Positions 1 through 12,774 of a stretch of 64,000 nt of DNA are shown here, piece after piece. This DNA is from Tetrapyrgos nigripes (taxonomy: Eukaryota; Basidiomycota; Agaricomycetes; Agaricales; Campanellaceae). The number at the start of each line of letters is the position of its first letter. Position 1 is the first letter of the stretch. The notes under the pieces were generated by a model. That model was given only the letters and a program-made list of their open reading frames with translations. It was not told where the DNA came from and did no database searches. The DNA is taken from assembly GCA_013368315.1 (NCBI GenBank), contig JAACJM010000238.1, positions 1 through 64,000 on the forward strand, in the 5' to 3' direction. The position numbers and the translations under genes were made by a program.

Positions 1-744
1 ATTTTGAGACGATTAAGCACGGCCTTATTACATTCTTACCAATGGCTCTACATAGTACAACGGTCCACAATGCATACAGAGGGTAACATATACATATACA
101 TGATATACATAGGATGAAACTCACTTAACACAACGAGCAACATATCGCTATGGGGAGGGCCTCAATACGGAGGAATTCCAAGGGGTAACCGGATGGTGAA
201 CCCGTTACATAGGGTCGGTCGGTCGGTGTCCTGGTCGGGGTCTTAAAAAAATTTGGTACTATATTTTTTGGTGTGTTTCGCAGTCCTCTACCACTCTCAG
301 TGCCTCAGAACTGCCCCAATATTGCTTCAGCGGCTTTTGGAACCAGTATAAGAGCTAGCATACCACTTAGTTGTATAAGAGTGTGTGATACAGCAATAAA
401 ATTCAATATTGGCTTGACGAGATTGAGAAAAACAGTGATAATGCATGACAATTTGCAGAACATGGTCAAATATAGGTGCATGCATAGTTTGCTATGTTGT
501 AGGAGCCAAGAAAGAATCTATCAAGGCCTCGGAAGATGGCAAGAGGAGGGATGACGCCGTCTAACGGAGTGATTTGGCTGTGTTAGGTGCTCGAGATTGA
601 GCTGTAGAAGTGATGTAATACCTTCTGTTGGATTTTGTGGCTATACATAGGCAAGACGGACTCGTCTCCGGTATTTCAAACTTTCTCGATTGTTTACTTT
701 CATCTCCATTTGGTATACTAATGCGTAGCGTAGTCATGTATACC

Positions 745-897
745 TCAGCGGTTTATCTTCACTCGCTGAGGTTAGTATCTTTATTTCTTTTCTTAGTATA
801 TATACTGATAACATTGTAGTTCAAGTCTCTCTGTTATAGGTACTTAATATATTCAGCGGTTTATCTTCACTCGCTGAGTTCAAGTCTCTCTGTTATA
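745..897. repeat. Interleaved short direct repeats
   Basis: A 26-bp sequence containing TTTATCTTCACTCGCTGAG occurs at 745-770 and 853-878. A 20-bp sequence beginning GTTCAAGTCTCTCTG occurs at about 819-838 and 878-897. The first unit also has CTCAGCG and CGCTGAG arms that could form a hairpin. The interleaving suggests a local duplication or an insertion at this site just before the MITE. Confidence 0.6.
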
Positions 898-1435
898 CTG
901 TATAATTTCGACCTTAGGTTCAGAGGGGTCCGACCGTTAGGTCTTGGGTCTGGTTCAAGCCGGGGTGTTTACGCGTTACGGATGCATGTATACATATATG
1001 GTAGAAGAGTCGGGCAGGCCTTCGGCCTGCCTCCACTGAGCGGTTGTTACGTCTACTCGCTCGGTTTCTGTACATTTTGGTTCATAACTCGTTATATTCT
1101 TCACTCTCTTGTCGCTAATTTTTTTGGGGCGCTCAGGGAGAAGATACAGAAAGAGTGATGGGGAGTAGGTTTCGACGTGGCAAGATTTAAGACTGCGGCA
1201 GTCGCGTGCAACGTATGTCATAAAAGCTACCGAATTTTGACCGACAAATTACAATACAGTACTCAAATAGTAATACGGCGGCCTTGACCGCCCGAAAAAA
1301 AGCGTTTTTTAGGCCCAGAATGAAAACGTTACGAACCCAGTTCAGAGGGGTTAGTTATGCGTTACGAAGATACATTTTGGCTTAGTTCAGAGGCTCGCGT
1401 TACCGTTACGTGAACTTACGGTCGAAATTATACAG
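898..1435. mobile_element. MITE with 16-bp TIRs and TA target duplication
   Basis: The element starts CTGTATAATTTCGACC (898) and ends with its reverse complement (to 1435). TA lies immediately outside both ends (896-897 and 1436-1437), as for Tc1/mariner-type insertions. The 538-bp interior has no coding potential and is rich in GTTACG motifs. It is probably non-autonomous. The TIR is unlike that of the intact Tc1 element at 44231-45857, so it belongs to another family. Confidence 0.65.
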
Positions 1436-4400
1436 TAGTGAAGTATATATATTCTACACCTTCCATATATAGTACATTAGTAAGCAGGTCGGTCGGTCGG
1501 TCTCCCGACCGGTGGCTTAGAAATTTTTTTGACCCGATGTAACGGATTCACGATCCGGTTACCCCTTGAGGAATTCGACCTAGCAGCATGAACTAAAGAG
1601 GCATCAGTGAACTGAGTGACCGGGTTTGAAAAGAAAGACACATACATGACCCGACACATCCACCAACAAGGGGAGGCGGCCGCATATCCGGCACATAAGG
1701 TAGGGGGAGAGGGGGGTCAAGGTCTGGCTAAAAATTTTTTTGACTGCACCTAAAATTGGGTATTTTGAGCTTGTTTGTGGCTAGTTAACTACAGTTAGCA
1801 CAATTTTGAAGATTTTCCTGCTTTATCTTGGCCACCTATTCCATAAGAAGATACAAAACACAACAAATACTCATCATGAGTGGAGTTGAGGTGAGCCTCA
1901 ACATGTTAATCTCTTCTCTTTTTGGCACAATCAAGTTAGGGTTAGGGCTTATTATATCTTATCTATGTGCCATGTGATTGTAGATATACTATATAAGGCA
2001 GGAGGGGGGAAGGGGGGGGTTCTGTGGGTGGTGCCAAAATTTTTTTCAACCCCATGTTTTTTATTTTTATTCTGCCTCCCCTTGTCCACCAAGTCAAATC
2101 ATCCAAGTCCCCAAGCCTGAACACAAATGAATGTGGTTGGGGAGAGTCGTCCAGTGTTTTTCACTGGGGTTGAGTGCTGATCCTTGGAGGTCCCTCTGAC
2201 ATTTTCTCCTGGTTACACCTTGGGTTATTTGTGAGATTTTGGAGATATTGGTCACAAGAAAAGTCGGCAAAAGAGTTGGGGGATCGTGGTGAGGCCAGCA
2301 GGCATAGCCCAATACTCGGAGATATTCAGTGTGAAGAACCCTTCGGAGTTTTCAGTCTTCACGTTTGGGACCAGGACTGAAGCAGGACTTGTAAATACAG
2401 TAAGCAAGTAGTAGTATTTCACCCTTCTCTTCCCCCTGCTTACTGTCAGGGTATCAACCCTGATCCTGTGGTGCCTGTGACCAGAACCATCAAACAATAC
2501 ACTCTGAATTAGCATTTCATACTAGGAAGGAATCAGCACTGCAACTTGGGCCTTGAACCACACATTAAAAGTAATTGCAGCCTGAGCGCTTGATCGCCTC
2601 AACAACCCAGCCCCACAACCCAGTCTCGAGAACCCAACCCCACAACCCAGATGTCGACTCCAGGCATATGTGGAGATTTCTGTTCTGAAAAACAAAGGCC
2701 ATGAAAAGCATAGTATGTTTACATGAAAATATGGCATCTATACTCCCTCGTGTGCCTTGCCTTCAGTCTCCCCTCCCCTGCACTGCAGGCAATGTGGTTG
2801 GCTTTATGGTTGGCTTCATTAGAAATGAAAGGGAACATTTATTTGTACCATCTACTTGTAACTGCAGGAGTACAGAGTGACAGATAGATGTTACTACTTG
2901 CAAGACATCGCCATGAAAAGTTGAGTGTACTTAGCAAGGCCTCAGATGAATAGAGACCCATGCCGTGGTAATAGACGACTCCTCCCTAAACTTCATGCCT
3001 AATTGATGCCTCAACCAAAACTTTACCACACCAAAAGAGGAACACATACTTGCAGACTGTCAGAAGCAGCTCAGATACTACCACAAGTAAACCTGTTGGC
3101 TTCATCCTCAAATTTCTCTGTACCAATACATTTTCACTCCAGGAATGCCAAGACTATCAACTCAAACTGTTGAGACGAGTATCAGACTCATGTTGGAGAT
3201 TTCCAAAAGGGCTATATAATGCAAACGGCATATAATGGCATTATATGATGTCGGTCAGACATGCACTTGCATTATAACTGCCTATTTGGGACAGTGTCCA
3301 GCTCAGACTTCGAACACACATAATGACATGAGTTCGAGACATACTGACCTGGGACTTCGTTTGCAGGCAGATAGGGATAGTTAGATTTAAATGTGAGGCT
3401 AAAATTGGAGAAATATAATAGATTTATTTGGGGATGGCACTGACAGGTAGTCAAGAAGAGCTAATCTCTTTAGAACAATAAGGAGCAATAGCACAGTAGC
3501 TATGCACGTCAGCACAATTATCACTTGGGGACATTCTGCTCGACTTGGGTTCAAACCAGACAGGTAACATATGCCCAGAGAATGGCCTGATTTTTGTTTA
3601 ATTTATAGCTGGCTCTGGCCTTTCCCAGCAACCTATATAGGTGCTTATAAGGGCTGCAAACTCAGTTCATATACCAATTTTCTTCATTCATATAAGCGGC
3701 TTATATAGGCCCTTTGCCATTATGGCCCTTATATGCCATTATCTGCTGGTATAAAGGGTTTTCAGAAAGTTCCAACATCAGAAAGAACAAGAATGCAAAC
3801 TTGAGTGTGTATTGGAGACTTGATCATCTACTGCTGACTGCTTATATATGGTTTACAGAGATTGAGCTCGGGTCAAGCATCGTGAACTACTAAGGCAAAC
3901 TCAGAAAAGTAAAAATTTCAGCCAGTGAGTAGCACCTTCAATTTGGCTTATTATGGAGTCTCCAATGCCAGTATCTGTAGGAAAGAACAAGCCCTTCATC
4001 GTCTAGAGCATATGCGAAAGCTCTATTGACATCTGCTCAAAAAAAATGGATCCATCTCCTTACCACTATCTTGACTCCCTCTATCACATCTGTATTGAGG
4101 AGTATGTCAATGATGTCAAGCAAGCGGAAACATGTCTCATGAATGTATTGGATACACTGAGTCTCCATTCCAACGAAATTCTGCAAGCTATGGGCCCACG
4201 CAGTATGGAGTACAATGAGGCTGGATCAAGGATATACACTGTGAGGTATTAGTTGGATTTCAGGGTCTTCAAAGGCAGTATAATCAACACCAACTCAGGT
4301 ATCAGCTTGAGCATATAGCGTAAGGTGTTCACTTCCACCTACTACATATGTAGAATCTATGGAACTACATTTTCCCTTGCCTGGACCACCTGTATCACAA

Positions 4401-4937
4401 GGGATGAACAACTCTCTGCCAATTACTGGCAAGGTTTTCTCCAATCCATCTTCTGATTTCCTGGTAGATTACTTTGAGTAGAGGCTCTATAATTGAAAGG
4501 ATAAATGTCATGCACATGACACCTCTGAGCCAAGGAATCATACATGTCAGAGTGATTCAAGGGAGACTGTGTGATGGATGGGACATTCTGCGCATCTGAG
4601 AGACTCTGTATTGATGTCCTAATTTCATTTGGTGGGGAGTATGGATGCAGATGATAGCTTGAAGTGTTGGATGGACTGGAAGTAATTGTAGGAGCAGAGT
4701 CAGCAGAAGTCAGCCATTTCTTGGTGGTTTTTCATTGTTTTCTTGTTTCTTTTGGCATATATGTATTTCTGGTATCGTTTGAGACTGATATAATAGGGTA
4801 TATATGGAGAACAAAGCAGAAATGAGCAGATACACACAGACGACTATGGTGGGAGATGGAAAAGGGGTCATGTGAATACAGTTAGCTTATGTCACTAATC
4901 CTGGTATGGCCCTGCCCTGTGAGAAAAAACCAGACTA

Positions 4938-5946
4938 TTTGTGGAGGCCTCTGAAGGTGCAAGCACCTAAATCAAGAGGCAATGTGGCTGTGCACAAATC
5001 AGTGCTATTGATTTATGCACAGCCACACTTCTTCTACTTAGTACCTACAGACTCTGTACCTTTTGTGGATAGCCCATCTGTTCTCAATCCTTGTCAAGAG
5101 TTGAAATTTCTTCATAGTCTGAGATAAATTCGGAAAGACAATTCCAAATGAAATCTAGTAATGCCTCACAATCAGAGGTATCTTCAGAAAGTAATTTCTG
5201 CATGGGGGATGCAGACTGAGACAAAGGGGGGCACAATTTTTCTTACAAACATAGGGTCAATTTTTTTAAGGCCTCAACCAATGAAATGATGAACAGATGT
5301 GTTAGGCTCTGCTTGCTATTTGCAGAGGCCTCTGAAGGTGCAAGCACCTACATCAAGAGGCAATGTGGCTGTGCACAAATCAGTGCCATCAATTTGTGCA
5401 CAGCCACACTTTACAAGGCTCTTTTAAGGGACTTGTTCTTACAAACCTGTGGTTTGCTGTGTGGCTATGCTGAAATCATCTCCCAGTTTGGTTATCTTTT
5501 TGATTCCGATCTGGATTTCAGCAATAGCCATATTGTCCTGAGGTGTCACATTGGGTCTCCAATGAATCAGTGGGCCAACAAGTCGGCAAAATCCACACTA
5601 TGCCTGCACCATGCCAGTCTCAGAGTTTACACCAGATTTGGGCCTCATTATTATGTCATGCTCAGCGATGGCCCACATTTTGCTCGGCTTCTACTTAGTA
5701 CCTATGGACTCTGTACCTTTTGTAGATGGCCCATCTGTTCTCAATCCTCATCGAGAGTTGAGATAAATTTGGAAAGACAATTCTGAATGAAATCTAGTAA
5801 TACCTCACAATCAGAGGCATCTTTAGAAAGTAATTTCTGCAAGGGGGATGCAGACTGAGACAAGGGGGGGGACAATTTTTCTTATGAACATAGGGTCAAA
5901 TTTTTAAAGGTCTCAACCAATGAAATGAGGAACAGATGTGTTAGAG
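4938..5946 (+). repeat. Two tandem copies of a repeat with internal palindromes
   Basis: Unit 1 (about 4938-5306) and unit 2 (about 5313-5946) share a first block with the palindromes GGTGCAAGCACC and GTGGCTGTGCACAAAT...TTTGTGCACAGCCAC, then a block starting TTTGTGGATAGCCC or TTTGTAGATGGCCC, then a long block that includes GAAATCTAGTAAT and ends near CAGATGTGTTAG. Unit 2 carries about 278 bp (5412-5689) that unit 1 lacks. Open frames over the units are not conserved between copies, so this looks non-coding. A third partial copy is at 8985-9155. Confidence 0.75.
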
Positions 5947-8900
5947 AGGGGTATCAGATAGTCTTATGGTAAGCTCGCAGCGCAGGCAATGCTGCAATAA
6001 TCAATGCTGGCAATGCAAAGGCATGCACATTTCTGCACCAAATTACTCCAACTTTTCTTAGATATACATAGTTAGAGCAGGGTAAACTGAGTCAAAAGTT
6101 TTGGCTTGAGATGTAGACTAGAAGTACTACTCAGGGAGGGGAGAAAAGCAGAGCTAAAAGATTAAATTGGAAGTGGCTGTGTTGATGTGGAAATGGACTT
6201 CAGGCATTTTTGCGACTTCTGCTTCGTTTCCACTCATCATTTTCCTGCTACCGTTGATACGCTGTACAAAATTGCAGTATACATACTTGGATTTTGGTCC
6301 ATAATATCAGTTTTGACGTTCTTTTAAGGGAATAAGAGGACTAGGGTGAGCCCTGAACTGCTAGTTAAAACCTAGCAGGACTAGAAACAACGGTACAATA
6401 ATATTAAGTGCTTATGGATGGAGAAACAACTCATTCTAAGTACTATGATAGATATGTGTGAGTTGGAGTTATGATAGCAGACCCACCGAATAATAAAGAT
6501 AGCCTACAAAGGCTTTCGAATCCTATTATAACAACTAGTACCACTAGTGTGATCCAAAGGGACAGTGAAGTGTGAGGTAGCCCCTATTCGCAGGCATAGG
6601 AATGCATAAGCAGCACAATCCTCAGCCGAAAGGTTGATCTGAGAAGACAGCGCTAAGATCAGACATGCGGACAAGCACGCTAGGTCTAGATCTAGGTATC
6701 AGTAAATCCTGTAGTACTAAGACGGCTTTGAGGGAATCTTAAGTATCTGTAAAAGGTACATGTGGACAAAAGTAGGACAAAGTATATATGTACAGGATCC
6801 CAGAGAGTTCAGCTATCCATTGGTACAGAGGGGATAGTGAATGGGCGTCTCTACACAGAGATATAAGGGACAGAAGTGCTAAGTCACAATACAGCTGAAC
6901 GATTGGAATACAGCCCAAACAGGTAACATTATTTCCAGATAAGGATAAATCTGTCAGTAATCATCTAGCTAGGCATTGAAAGCATTGAAGGAGGAATAAG
7001 TATGCAAACAGGACTGCAGAAGAGCTGGACTCGTATGTAGGACTCAGTAGTAGACTGTTGGCAATACATAGAATGTGAATAAAGCAAGATCAGAGAAAAG
7101 GGAAAAGAAAAACTGAACAGAATAAAGAAACTATGAGAAAAACCCTATGCCATAAGGATGCGTATATAAGTGGAGCTTTCTGAGTCATAAATGCGATGCT
7201 CACTAACCAGGACGGTACATGAAAACACCAGATGGCTTACAAAGAGGACTGAAGAAAGTTCCTACAAATATTTAGATAATATTTAACACTTTCTGTATAC
7301 CCTAATAAGCAAGTCTTTACTTACAAGGAAAATAGGTAGAACTCGCTAGCGGACTTTTGATTTGTTTTGTATTTTCTCTACGTACCTTTTAGCAGACCTC
7401 GAAAAGAAATAGGTAACTGTATAGTTGTAGCTGCGAGTAGTATAAAAGGACCAGATATTACAAGTAGCTACCCAAGCCACGTACTGTAGAGTATCAGATC
7501 TTGCTAGCAATAGTAGAGGACGTGAAACACGGACTAAAGCTTCTAAACAAACCTAACTGCACTCTCTAAGAGTATAAACATTGTGTTGGAGATAATAGAG
7601 TTTAAATTGAACATTTTGTGGTTATAACTGTGATCTTTTTGTTGACCTTTTGGTCTATTAAGTGTTTGATTTGGGACTCGTTGATCCCCTTGGTGTTAAA
7701 CTTGTGTTTATTGTGTCGCGCGCTAAGCGCTAACTTCATTGAAAAACCCCAATCAAAAGTACTTGTAGTACAAGTAAACTGGGAGTTTGAGTACTCTGAC
7801 TACTCGGAACACTTGTCTCATTTACATTTGTATACGGTTTTGTGTTTGGGTGCAGTTCCTAGCACTTAATTACAAAAACCACCTATTACTGTTTAGGTAG
7901 TGGGTCTTGTGGTACCAATCCTATTCGCACAACACCACGGCGCACAACAGGCCGGTTCAATCGAAACTCCGCTCTGCAGCACCAGCACTGAAATTGACCC
8001 AGTACAGTGGGTTTGACCTGATCCGACGCTCTTTGTTTTTCAATGACAGTTCAGACCTCCTCCTTGCCACCTCTAGTGTTTCATGGTAACAGGTATGCGA
8101 TCAGCTCTGTTCTTGTTTCAGCCCCTGTTTACTGAGCCCATTGATTGGTTATAAGGAATGCTGAGGTGGATTAGAATGTTCTATGGCTTCCCTCAACCTT
8201 TCTATCAGTGGTCTGCAGCTCCCTGTCTTTGGCTTCTGATGTCAATCTGAACATGTGGGGTGAAGCCCCTACCCATTGCACAGACATAGCAATGGCAATG
8301 ATGGATGGATTGTCCAGGAAGGACATGGCATTGTGTCCACCTAGGTTCTGGTTTGATGTTCTGTTAGCTCTTGCCAGAACGTTCGAGTGCCGCAAGATCA
8401 ATGTGACGGTATGTTCCTATACAGATTGTCACTGCATAAATTAACAGCCATTTATTCTCTCTTTTGTTAATGCAGGTATCCACCGTGACTGAGTGAGCTG
8501 AGAACAGTGGGCATTGCAGAGTAGTCAAAATAAAGTTTGAGGAGGAATTGACAGAGATGGAGTTGGTGCAAGGTAACATATATTTTGGAGAGTTGGGGGT
8601 GAAGGCCAAGTGTACTATGGCCTTCGGGCATTCCTTGTTACATATTGTCCTGTAGACTTCAAACTGTTTCCTCTTCTTGCGTTGGTGTAAAGCATAGTGA
8701 TGAACCAGCGAGTTGTAGTGGGCTCTGCTGCCCCACAGGGGCTGGCGCTTTGCTGATTATTTGGCATGTAGACTCAGAAATGTTTACACTAAAGATTTAT
8801 TAAATAATATATATTCTTTGAATGGAAGTAGGATCAAAAATAAAAGGAAATTGCTCATGAGAAGATCTGGTGATTATGTTCAGCGCTGCCCACACCTATA

Positions 8901-8984
8901 TGTTTGCACCAGACTATATACACCACACAAAGTGTGTCAAGATGTGTATATAGTCTGGATACTCAAGACTAAGTATCAGATGAG
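5947..8984. other. No recognisable gene
   Basis: This AT-rich stretch lacks any reading frame with recognisable similarity. Near 8909-8923 and 8944-8958 a 15-bp inverted repeat (CCAGACTATATACAC and its complement) could form a hairpin. The stretch at about 7560-7930, with several AAC and GTT-rich tracts and GTGGTACCAATCC, is reminiscent of retroelement ends, but no matching second LTR or primer site could be shown. Confidence 0.5.
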
Positions 8985-9155
8985 GTTCTGCTTGCTATTT
9001 GCAGAGGCCTCCGAAGGTGCAAGCACCTACATCAAGAGGCAATGTGGTCATGCATGAATCAGTGCCATTAATTTGTGCACAGCCACACTTCTTCTACTTA
9101 GTACCTACAGACTCTGTACCTTTTGTGGATAGCCCATCTGTTCTCAATCCTATCA
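8985..9155 (+). repeat. Third, dispersed copy of the 5-kb repeat
   Basis: This copy begins with CTGCTTGCTATTTGCAGAGG, as unit 2 does near 5310, continues through GGTGCAAGCACC and the TTTGTGCACAGCCAC half-palindrome, and ends after GATAGCCCATCTGTTCTCAA. It lacks the downstream block of the tandem copies. The left half of the large palindrome is mutated here (GTCATGCATGAATC). Dispersal plus internal palindromes suggests a mobile or recombination-prone unit. Confidence 0.75.
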
Positions 9156-9701
9156 CTGAGAGCATTACAGTGAAATCTTTCATCCCAATTTCTCAAACAA
9201 GGAACTCCCAGCTCATGTATATCTTCAGAGGGTTCACAACATCTCTATTGAGCACTCCTGGCTTCGACTTCAGTTGGATTTTGGAGATAATGCTATCATT
9301 TTCTTTGAAAAAGGAATGGCATTGAGGACAGAAAATATAACACAATAACTTTGATTCAGTGGCCTGTATCTGACAACTTTCAATATTTCAGTATACTTTT
9401 TCAATGGCTGTAGCCCATGTTACTCCAAAAGGAGCTCAACGAATTTATGGAATTCTGAAACAGCGTGAGGATGCGAGCAGATAAGAATAGTGGGGGACCA
9501 TCAGGTATGTCGGGGGACAAAAAGTTTGCTCCTTACAAGAATTGGGGTGGCGATACAGACTCTCTCCTCCAAACTGCCCCTCCCTCTATCAAAATTTTAG
9601 CTCAGACTGAAGTATGAAAGCAGAGTGTTGCTTTTATAGGTAGAGAGACATGTTCTGATAAAGGAAATCATTGGATATAGCACTTTAGAAAGTTAATACC
9701 C

Positions 9702-10787
9702 AGCTGAAAAATGGCCACCTCTGGATCAACTCCCATATTATTAATGCTTTCCAGGATCTTGTTACTTAAGATGGTCATATAGTGTTTGCAATCTATCTTC
9801 CCCTTCATCTGGACCATTTTTACTGCTTACTGTTGCCCCATACCCTACCCCATCATGTCATTTTCTCTCTCAAATGTCATCATTTCTGTCACATCTTGCT
9901 GTACCATGAATTTATCTCTCTTTTCTCACACATGCTGGGGCATATTTGCCCCAAAATAATTGGTTTTGGTCTTATCTGAGAAAATAACCCACTTCTAGCC
10001 TTCTACAGCCTGGTCTTTTTACATCTGTGCAAACTTCAAGTGAGCCTTGCTGCAAGTCACTGTAAGTTTGCACTTGTTCTGTGTTTTGGAGATCGCCACA
10101 AGACGTTTTCAGGAATGTTTTGGCTGTTATAGGTTGGGACAGGTTGTCCAAGAAGAGCCTTGATGTTTCAGGCCACTTGTGTAGCAATCTGGCTTTACCA
10201 GAATGGATTTTTTTCCAATCTAACCTCTTCACAAGTAGTAGAGAGCCTCCTAGGACACCCTGCTGTATTGTTCTCATTGTCTGTATTTGTCTTTTAAGCC
10301 ACAAAAGCAACTCTTGGCTTCCATACTCCAGTCTGAGCTGCAATTTTTGCAGATGGAGAGGCAGTTAAGAGGAGAGAGTAGAGATTGTCTTTCTGGGCTG
10401 ATATGAGGGACCCCATGATTTTCATAGAGGCTGTAGAGCATCTGTATGTTGCTATGTATGCTCCAGCTGGCAGCTGTGACATCATTGTAGTGTATACATT
10501 ACATTACTGTACAGCTCTACCCATGACATCATGTATAACACATCAGGTTATTGCAATAATGATTTTGAAGTGGCAACTCAAAAAATTGTCCAAATGACAT
10601 ACAGTTTTAAATCAATCATAAGTCCACAGATATTTGGCCAAATAATACAAAACAGACAGATTATTGTAGCTCTAATCAAAGGCTTTCTTGCTACCACCAG
10701 CCATGTTTTGAGATTTCTGCTCAATAGCTCTTAAATCAGCAATCTTTCCAAAAGTGCCAAACATGTGGACAACTTTTTTGGCCACTG
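9702..10787 (-). mobile_element. Truncated, decayed Tc1/mariner copy
   Basis: This stretch is colinear with 44772-45857 of the intact Tc1 element. It starts at GCTGAAAAATGGCCACCTC, runs through recognisable but frameshifted transposase N-terminal sequence on the minus strand (about 9972-10485), and ends with a right TIR finishing GGCCACTG at 10787, followed by TA. The left TIR and the C-terminal third of the transposase, including the last catalytic Glu, are missing. The motif SAQKDN (about 10395) matches STQKDN of the intact copy. It is a non-functional relic, older than the 44-kb copy. Confidence 0.8.
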
Positions 10788-12117
10788 TATATAGAGTAGG
10801 ATACTCATCCTGTATCTTTACTCTAGTCTGGTCTTATCATACAGACCTTGTGTTACTCTACTCAATTCTTCAGTGTCATCGTCACCTCGCCTAAATATCT
10901 TCAGCTTGGTTCTGACAGCTGTCAACAAAACCTTTTGCTGATCATTTCATCAAGATTACCCAGGTGAGATTTCCTCCTGTCTTTACCCTTTACTCATTCT
11001 TGGCATGTTACATGACAGGCTAGCCATTTCCTTTCCCCACTCCTTCCTCTCTACATCCATATCCATGCCACATCAACCTGCCTCCATTCCAACTGTCCTC
11101 CTTCCACATGTCTTCCTCACCTGCTCATATGCCCTACTTCATCCCACCCTTAGTACCTGTCCACCCACATCCTAACCCTTTACGAAAAACCAAATACAGT
11201 CTCACCAATGAAACCATCCACCACTGTAACTGCGAACAATACCATCATCCCAATGGATGCCAAGCAGGCATCTCAATTCCTCAATATCTCATCAAGACCC
11301 AAACTGATAGTCATTATGGCAGTCATTCTTGTGTTACCTGGACCTGGAATGCCAGTGGTTTGGGTAGAGGCACGAACTAAAAAACGGCATCAACACATGT
11401 CAATGTCCACTGCTGCATCACTACCTCAATGTCTCTTTCTCTGCCTTCCTCAACGTCTCCACCTTCCCTCAACACCTCTCTATCTCTGCCTTCCTCAATG
11501 GTTCTGTCTATGTCTCTGCCTCCATCTTCCTCTACGTCCATTGCCTTTAATAGGTTCTTGAGTGTCATTCAACGTCAGCATCAAGACATGCACCTGTCCC
11601 TCCCTAGCCACCCACAAATGCCTATGCCACTCTCTTCCCCATGTCAACTTATACTCTGGACATCCCATGAGGGTGATAGGTGTAGCTGTATGGAATAGGA
11701 CCTGCAGGGGATTATTTAGCTTTTTTGTCTGCCCCTACTTGTCCTCCACTGGTGACTCAAGACCCTTTTGCCTTGCCGCCCTCATCAATGTCTCTTGCCC
11801 TTGTCAGTGCCTTCACCCTTATCAACATCTTCAACTTGTCAACACCTTCACCCTCATCAACATCGTTGACTCATCAGTGTCTCTCACCCTCATCAATGGC
11901 CTTCACCCTCATCAATGTCTTTGACTCATAAATGTCTCTCACCCTCATTAACTAATGTCCACTGCTGATGTATCAATAGTTATTGCCTTTTTCAGGTGTT
12001 TCTGTGTTTTGCATCTAGCTCCATTATTGTAACATACTATGTACTGTATTCATGAATAATAAAGTGTTTCTGTATCTGATTATTGGCACATGAGTGAGAC
12101 TATTGAGCCCAAGCAAT
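10788..12117. other. No gene; pyrimidine-rich low-complexity tract
   Basis: From about 11040 to 11950 the plus strand is rich in C and T with imperfect repetition of CTCAATGTCTCT, CTGCCTTCCTCAA and TTCACCCTCATCAA units. The last forms a degenerate minisatellite at about 11800-11950. Long frames across it (for example 11208-11561) are Ser, Pro and Leu-rich in every frame, as expected of repetitive composition, so I do not call genes. Confidence 0.55.
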
Positions 12118-12774
12118 TGTTATGACGCGTACAAGTTCTGTACACTCGGATAAAAATAACTGTGTGGCTAATACAATCAGATTTCCAATACTCCCGAGAG
12201 GTCAGATATCCGAGGTCATTCAGGGAAAGCCAGTCCGGATTATGATTCCGGACTGACCCAAAAGGTCAGATGGACTGGTCAGACACACGAGGATAGAATT
12301 AGCTATATAAAATAGGACTCAGGGACAGGTCAGATGCCTTAGGGGCATATAATTTTTATTTGAACTTATTTCCTTATTCTCATGTATAAGAGCTGGTGTT
12401 TGCATAGCAAACAGCAGCTCGCAATTCTTGTACTTGAACCCCCACCTTAGTTACTTAGTCTTTTGTATCATTTACTCATTTTCCTCAATATACATCTTTT
12501 TCTCTGTTCTTTTACTATGAATTGACCGAGTATTGATCAACTCCGATGTTGATCTTCTTCCGCAAGGTACCATTCAGATCGAGAAGCCGTCTCAATCAAC
12601 GCTTCTTAATTCTAAGCTTAAATCCGACAGGTAAGCACTTTCACAGCTCATTTTCTGCCTAGCGGCTTCACGTTTAAAGCCTACAAGTCTATTAGGTATC
12701 TATCTTTCATACAATATTTAGGTATTCTATTACTCTACAGTACATAGAGTAGCATACTTGTTCAGGTCATAACA
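12118..12774. mobile_element. Solo LTR, 657 bp
   Basis: The sequence opens TGTTATGAC and closes GTCATAACA, an inverted terminal match with the canonical TG...CA ends of an LTR. It is flanked by a perfect 5-bp direct repeat, GCAAT, at 12113-12117 and 12775-12779. No internal retroelement domain adjoins it. This is the expected product of LTR-LTR recombination. It is unrelated in sequence to the copia LTRs at 15720 and 19397, so it comes from a second retroelement family. Confidence 0.85.

Larger units (their letters stand above)
173..1576. repeat. Pair of inverted repeats, about 45 bp, bracketing 1.3 kb
   Basis: Positions 173-216 and 1531-1576 are reverse complements with few mismatches, sharing GAATTCC, AAGGGGTAACCGGAT and CCGTTACAT. 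Each lies near a GGTCGGTCGGTCGGT run (210-226 and 1487-1502). The arrangement looks like the ends of an old inverted-repeat element enclosing the MITE at 898-1435. No target duplication was found. Confidence 0.5.
1..4937. other. Gene-free, repeat-derived region
   Basis: No open reading frame here resembles a known protein, and the frames present are short and lack plausible splice structure. The stretch holds short inverted and direct repeats and a MITE (described separately), poly-G and poly-T runs, and AT-rich stretches with repeated TATATA or ATATAAG motifs around 3190-3850. I see no tRNA, rRNA or telomere repeat. It is best read as decayed transposon sequence. Confidence is in the absence of a recognisable gene, not in any function. 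Confidence 0.6.

Noticed and set aside
951..967. GGTTCAAGCC resembling a tRNA T-loop
   Set aside because: No cloverleaf, acceptor stem or anticodon arm can be formed around it.
7560..8090. Possible LTR and primer-binding site (GTGGTACCAATCC)
   Set aside because: No second LTR, target duplication or retroelement domain was found nearby, so left as unassigned.
11208..11950. Several overlapping plus- and minus-strand frames of 60-120 codons
   Set aside because: The composition is a repetitive pyrimidine tract open in many frames at once, with low-complexity Ser, Leu and Pro products; no start, splice or domain support.
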